This document shows, one piece after another, positions 13,013 to 14,011 of a stretch of 14,011 nt of DNA. Each line of letters starts with the position of its first letter. The stretch's first letter is position 1. The notes under the pieces are model-generated. The model saw nothing but the letters and a program-made list of their open reading frames with translations. It made no database searches and had not been told where the DNA came from. Where the stretch lies: contig DATFLY010000172.1 of the NCBI GenBank assembly GCA_035267185.1, positions 1-14,011 of the forward strand, in the 5' to 3' direction. Made by a program: the position numbers and the translations under genes. This DNA is from JAUIBE01 sp035267185 (GTDB lineage Bacteria > Pseudomonadota > Gammaproteobacteria > Xanthomonadales > SZUA-36).

Positions 13013-14011
13013 GTGTCCAGCCTCTTCTCAGAACTGAAGCGTCGGAATGTTGTTCGCGTGTCGGTGGCCTATGCCATTGTCGCCTGGTTGATCGTGCAGG
13101 TCGCGGATATCATGCAGCCCGCCTTACTGTTGCCAGACTGGTTCACCCGCGTGGTGACCATTCTTGTCATGCTGGGCTTTCCGCTTGCAGTGTTTTTTTC
13201 CTGGGCTTACGAATTGACACCGGAGGGCATCAAGACGACCGCCGAGGTCGACGCTGAGGAGTCCGTCACGCCGCAAACCGGCCGCAAACTCGATCGAATA
13301 ATTATCGGGATGCTTGTCCTTGTGGTCGGTGTTCTCCTGGCAGACCGGTTTTTGTTGTCGCCCGAACCGGTTAGTCCAGCGGCCACGGCAGAAGTAGCGG
13401 TTGAGCCTGGTGTGACCTCAATCGCTGTGATGCCCTTTGTCAACATGTCCTCCGAAGCGGAACAGGATTATTTCTCCGATGGCATCTCGGAAGAAATACT
13501 GAACGTACTGGCGGGCGTTGAAGGCCTTCAAGTCACTTCGCGCTCATCTTCGTTTGCACTCAGGGATGACAACCTGGATATTCCCACCATTGCCGAAAAG
13601 CTGGGGGTCAATCACGTGTTGGAGGGCAGTGTGCGCAAGGCTGGAAACCGGGTTCGCGTGACAGCCCAGTTGATCCAGGTCGATCAGGACGCCCATCTTT
13701 GGTCCGACACCTATGACCGTGATCTGAACGATATTTTTGCGATCCAGGATGAGATTTCCGGCGCGATTGTCGATGCACTTAAAGAAGAGCTCGGATTATC
13801 ACAGGGAATCGATGTGATTGATTCGCGCCTGCACACCAACCCGGATGCTTACGCTGCCTACCTTCGTGGCAATCATCTTCTGAATCAGCGGACCCGGAGG
13901 GCGTTGGAAACGGCAGTCACTGAATATCGGAGTGCGCTCGTTCTCGATCCCGAATTCGCCCGTGCCCATGCTCAGTTGGCCATAAACCTGCTTCTTTTGC
14001 GTGAGGAGCAG
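13013..14011 (+). CDS. membrane-anchored TolB_N-like/TPR protein, 5' part (paralog of 5831-7591)
   Basis: The first 333 codons of a second TolB_N/TPR protein; the frame is still open at the window end. There is no ATG before the conserved N-terminus; the GTG at 13013 gives MSSLFSELKRRNVVRVSVAY, aligned with the start of the first paralog. The same two-helix module follows: PALLLPDW between hydrophobic segments (about 16-32 and 45-64), ending WAYELTPEGIK. A third membrane helix lies at about 95-110, the FlgO/TolB_N-like domain at about 135-255 (TSIAVMPFVNMS, YFSDGISEEILNVL, EGSVRKAGNRVRVTAQL, NDIFAIQDEIS), and the first TPR begins near 285. The nearest ATG upstream (13005) is in another frame. 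It lies outside the tRNA-bounded interval, whereas the other paralog lies inside it. Confidence 0.88.
   Translation, partial: MSSLFSELKRRNVVRVSVAYAIVAWLIVQVADIMQPALLLPDWFTRVVTILVMLGFPLAVFFSWAYELTPEGIKTTAEVDAEESVTPQTGRKLDRIIIGMLVLVVGVLLADRFLLSPEPVSPAATAEVAVEPGVTSIAVMPFVNMSSEAEQDYFSDGISEEILNVLAGVEGLQVTSRSSSFALRDDNLDIPTIAEKLGVNHVLEGSVRKAGNRVRVTAQLIQVDQDAHLWSDTYDRDLNDIFAIQDEISGAIVDALKEELGLSQGIDVIDSRLHTNPDAYAAYLRGNHLLNQRTRRALETAVTEYRSALVLDPEFARAHAQLAINLLLLREEQ

Overview
The window looks like chromosomal DNA of a gammaproteobacterium. The left end has ispH converging on a cluster of minor type IV pilin genes, the arrangement known from Pseudomonas (pilE next to lytB/ispH). Two paralogous membrane-anchored TolB_N/TPR proteins and a large secreted M14 carboxypeptidase would fit marine or Wenzhouxiangella/Chromatiales-like lineages, but I cannot assign a genus.

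Region by region. Bases 2-634 hold the 3' part of ispH (+). Bases 636-2990 hold a minus-strand operon pilV-pilW-pilX-pilE whose genes overlap by 4 bases at each junction; the large adhesin gene pilY1 that normally lies between pilX and pilE is missing, and no fimT/fimU precedes pilV. Bases 3140-4527 hold a second minus-strand operon: an ArsR-type repressor without cysteines, a cytosolic SRPBCC/AHSA1 protein, and a second SRPBCC protein with a signal peptide. Its promoter and a repeated putative operator sit against the arsR start codon, so the mRNA is probably nearly leaderless. Bases 4572-4743 are a decayed C-terminal piece of a LuxR/NarL-type regulator (one frameshift, one in-frame stop). 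Bases 4754-5420 hold a vapBC toxin-antitoxin pair with a duplicated palindromic operator.

Bases 5552-5672 are a tRNA-Thr(CGU) gene with a clear promoter. A 39-base direct copy of its 3' end, with three mismatches, lies at 11929-11967. The 6.3 kb between the two copies holds a TolB_N/TPR membrane protein (5831-7591), a gene-poor 0.95 kb stretch with an IS91-like transposase remnant and a perfect 16-bp hairpin, and a 1045-residue secreted M14 metallocarboxypeptidase (8538-11675, minus). The pattern resembles the attL/attR scars of an island integrated into a tRNA gene, although no integrase is visible.

To the right of the tRNA copy are a strong terminator hairpin, a small exported protein of unknown function (12122-12592, minus), a 420-base gap, and the first 333 codons of a second TolB_N/TPR paralog starting at a GTG codon (13013), cut by the window end. 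The clearest functional units are the minor-pilin operon (pilus priming, inner membrane/periplasm), the ArsR-SRPBCC operon and vapBC. The two TPR proteins share an N-terminal membrane hairpin module of unknown role.
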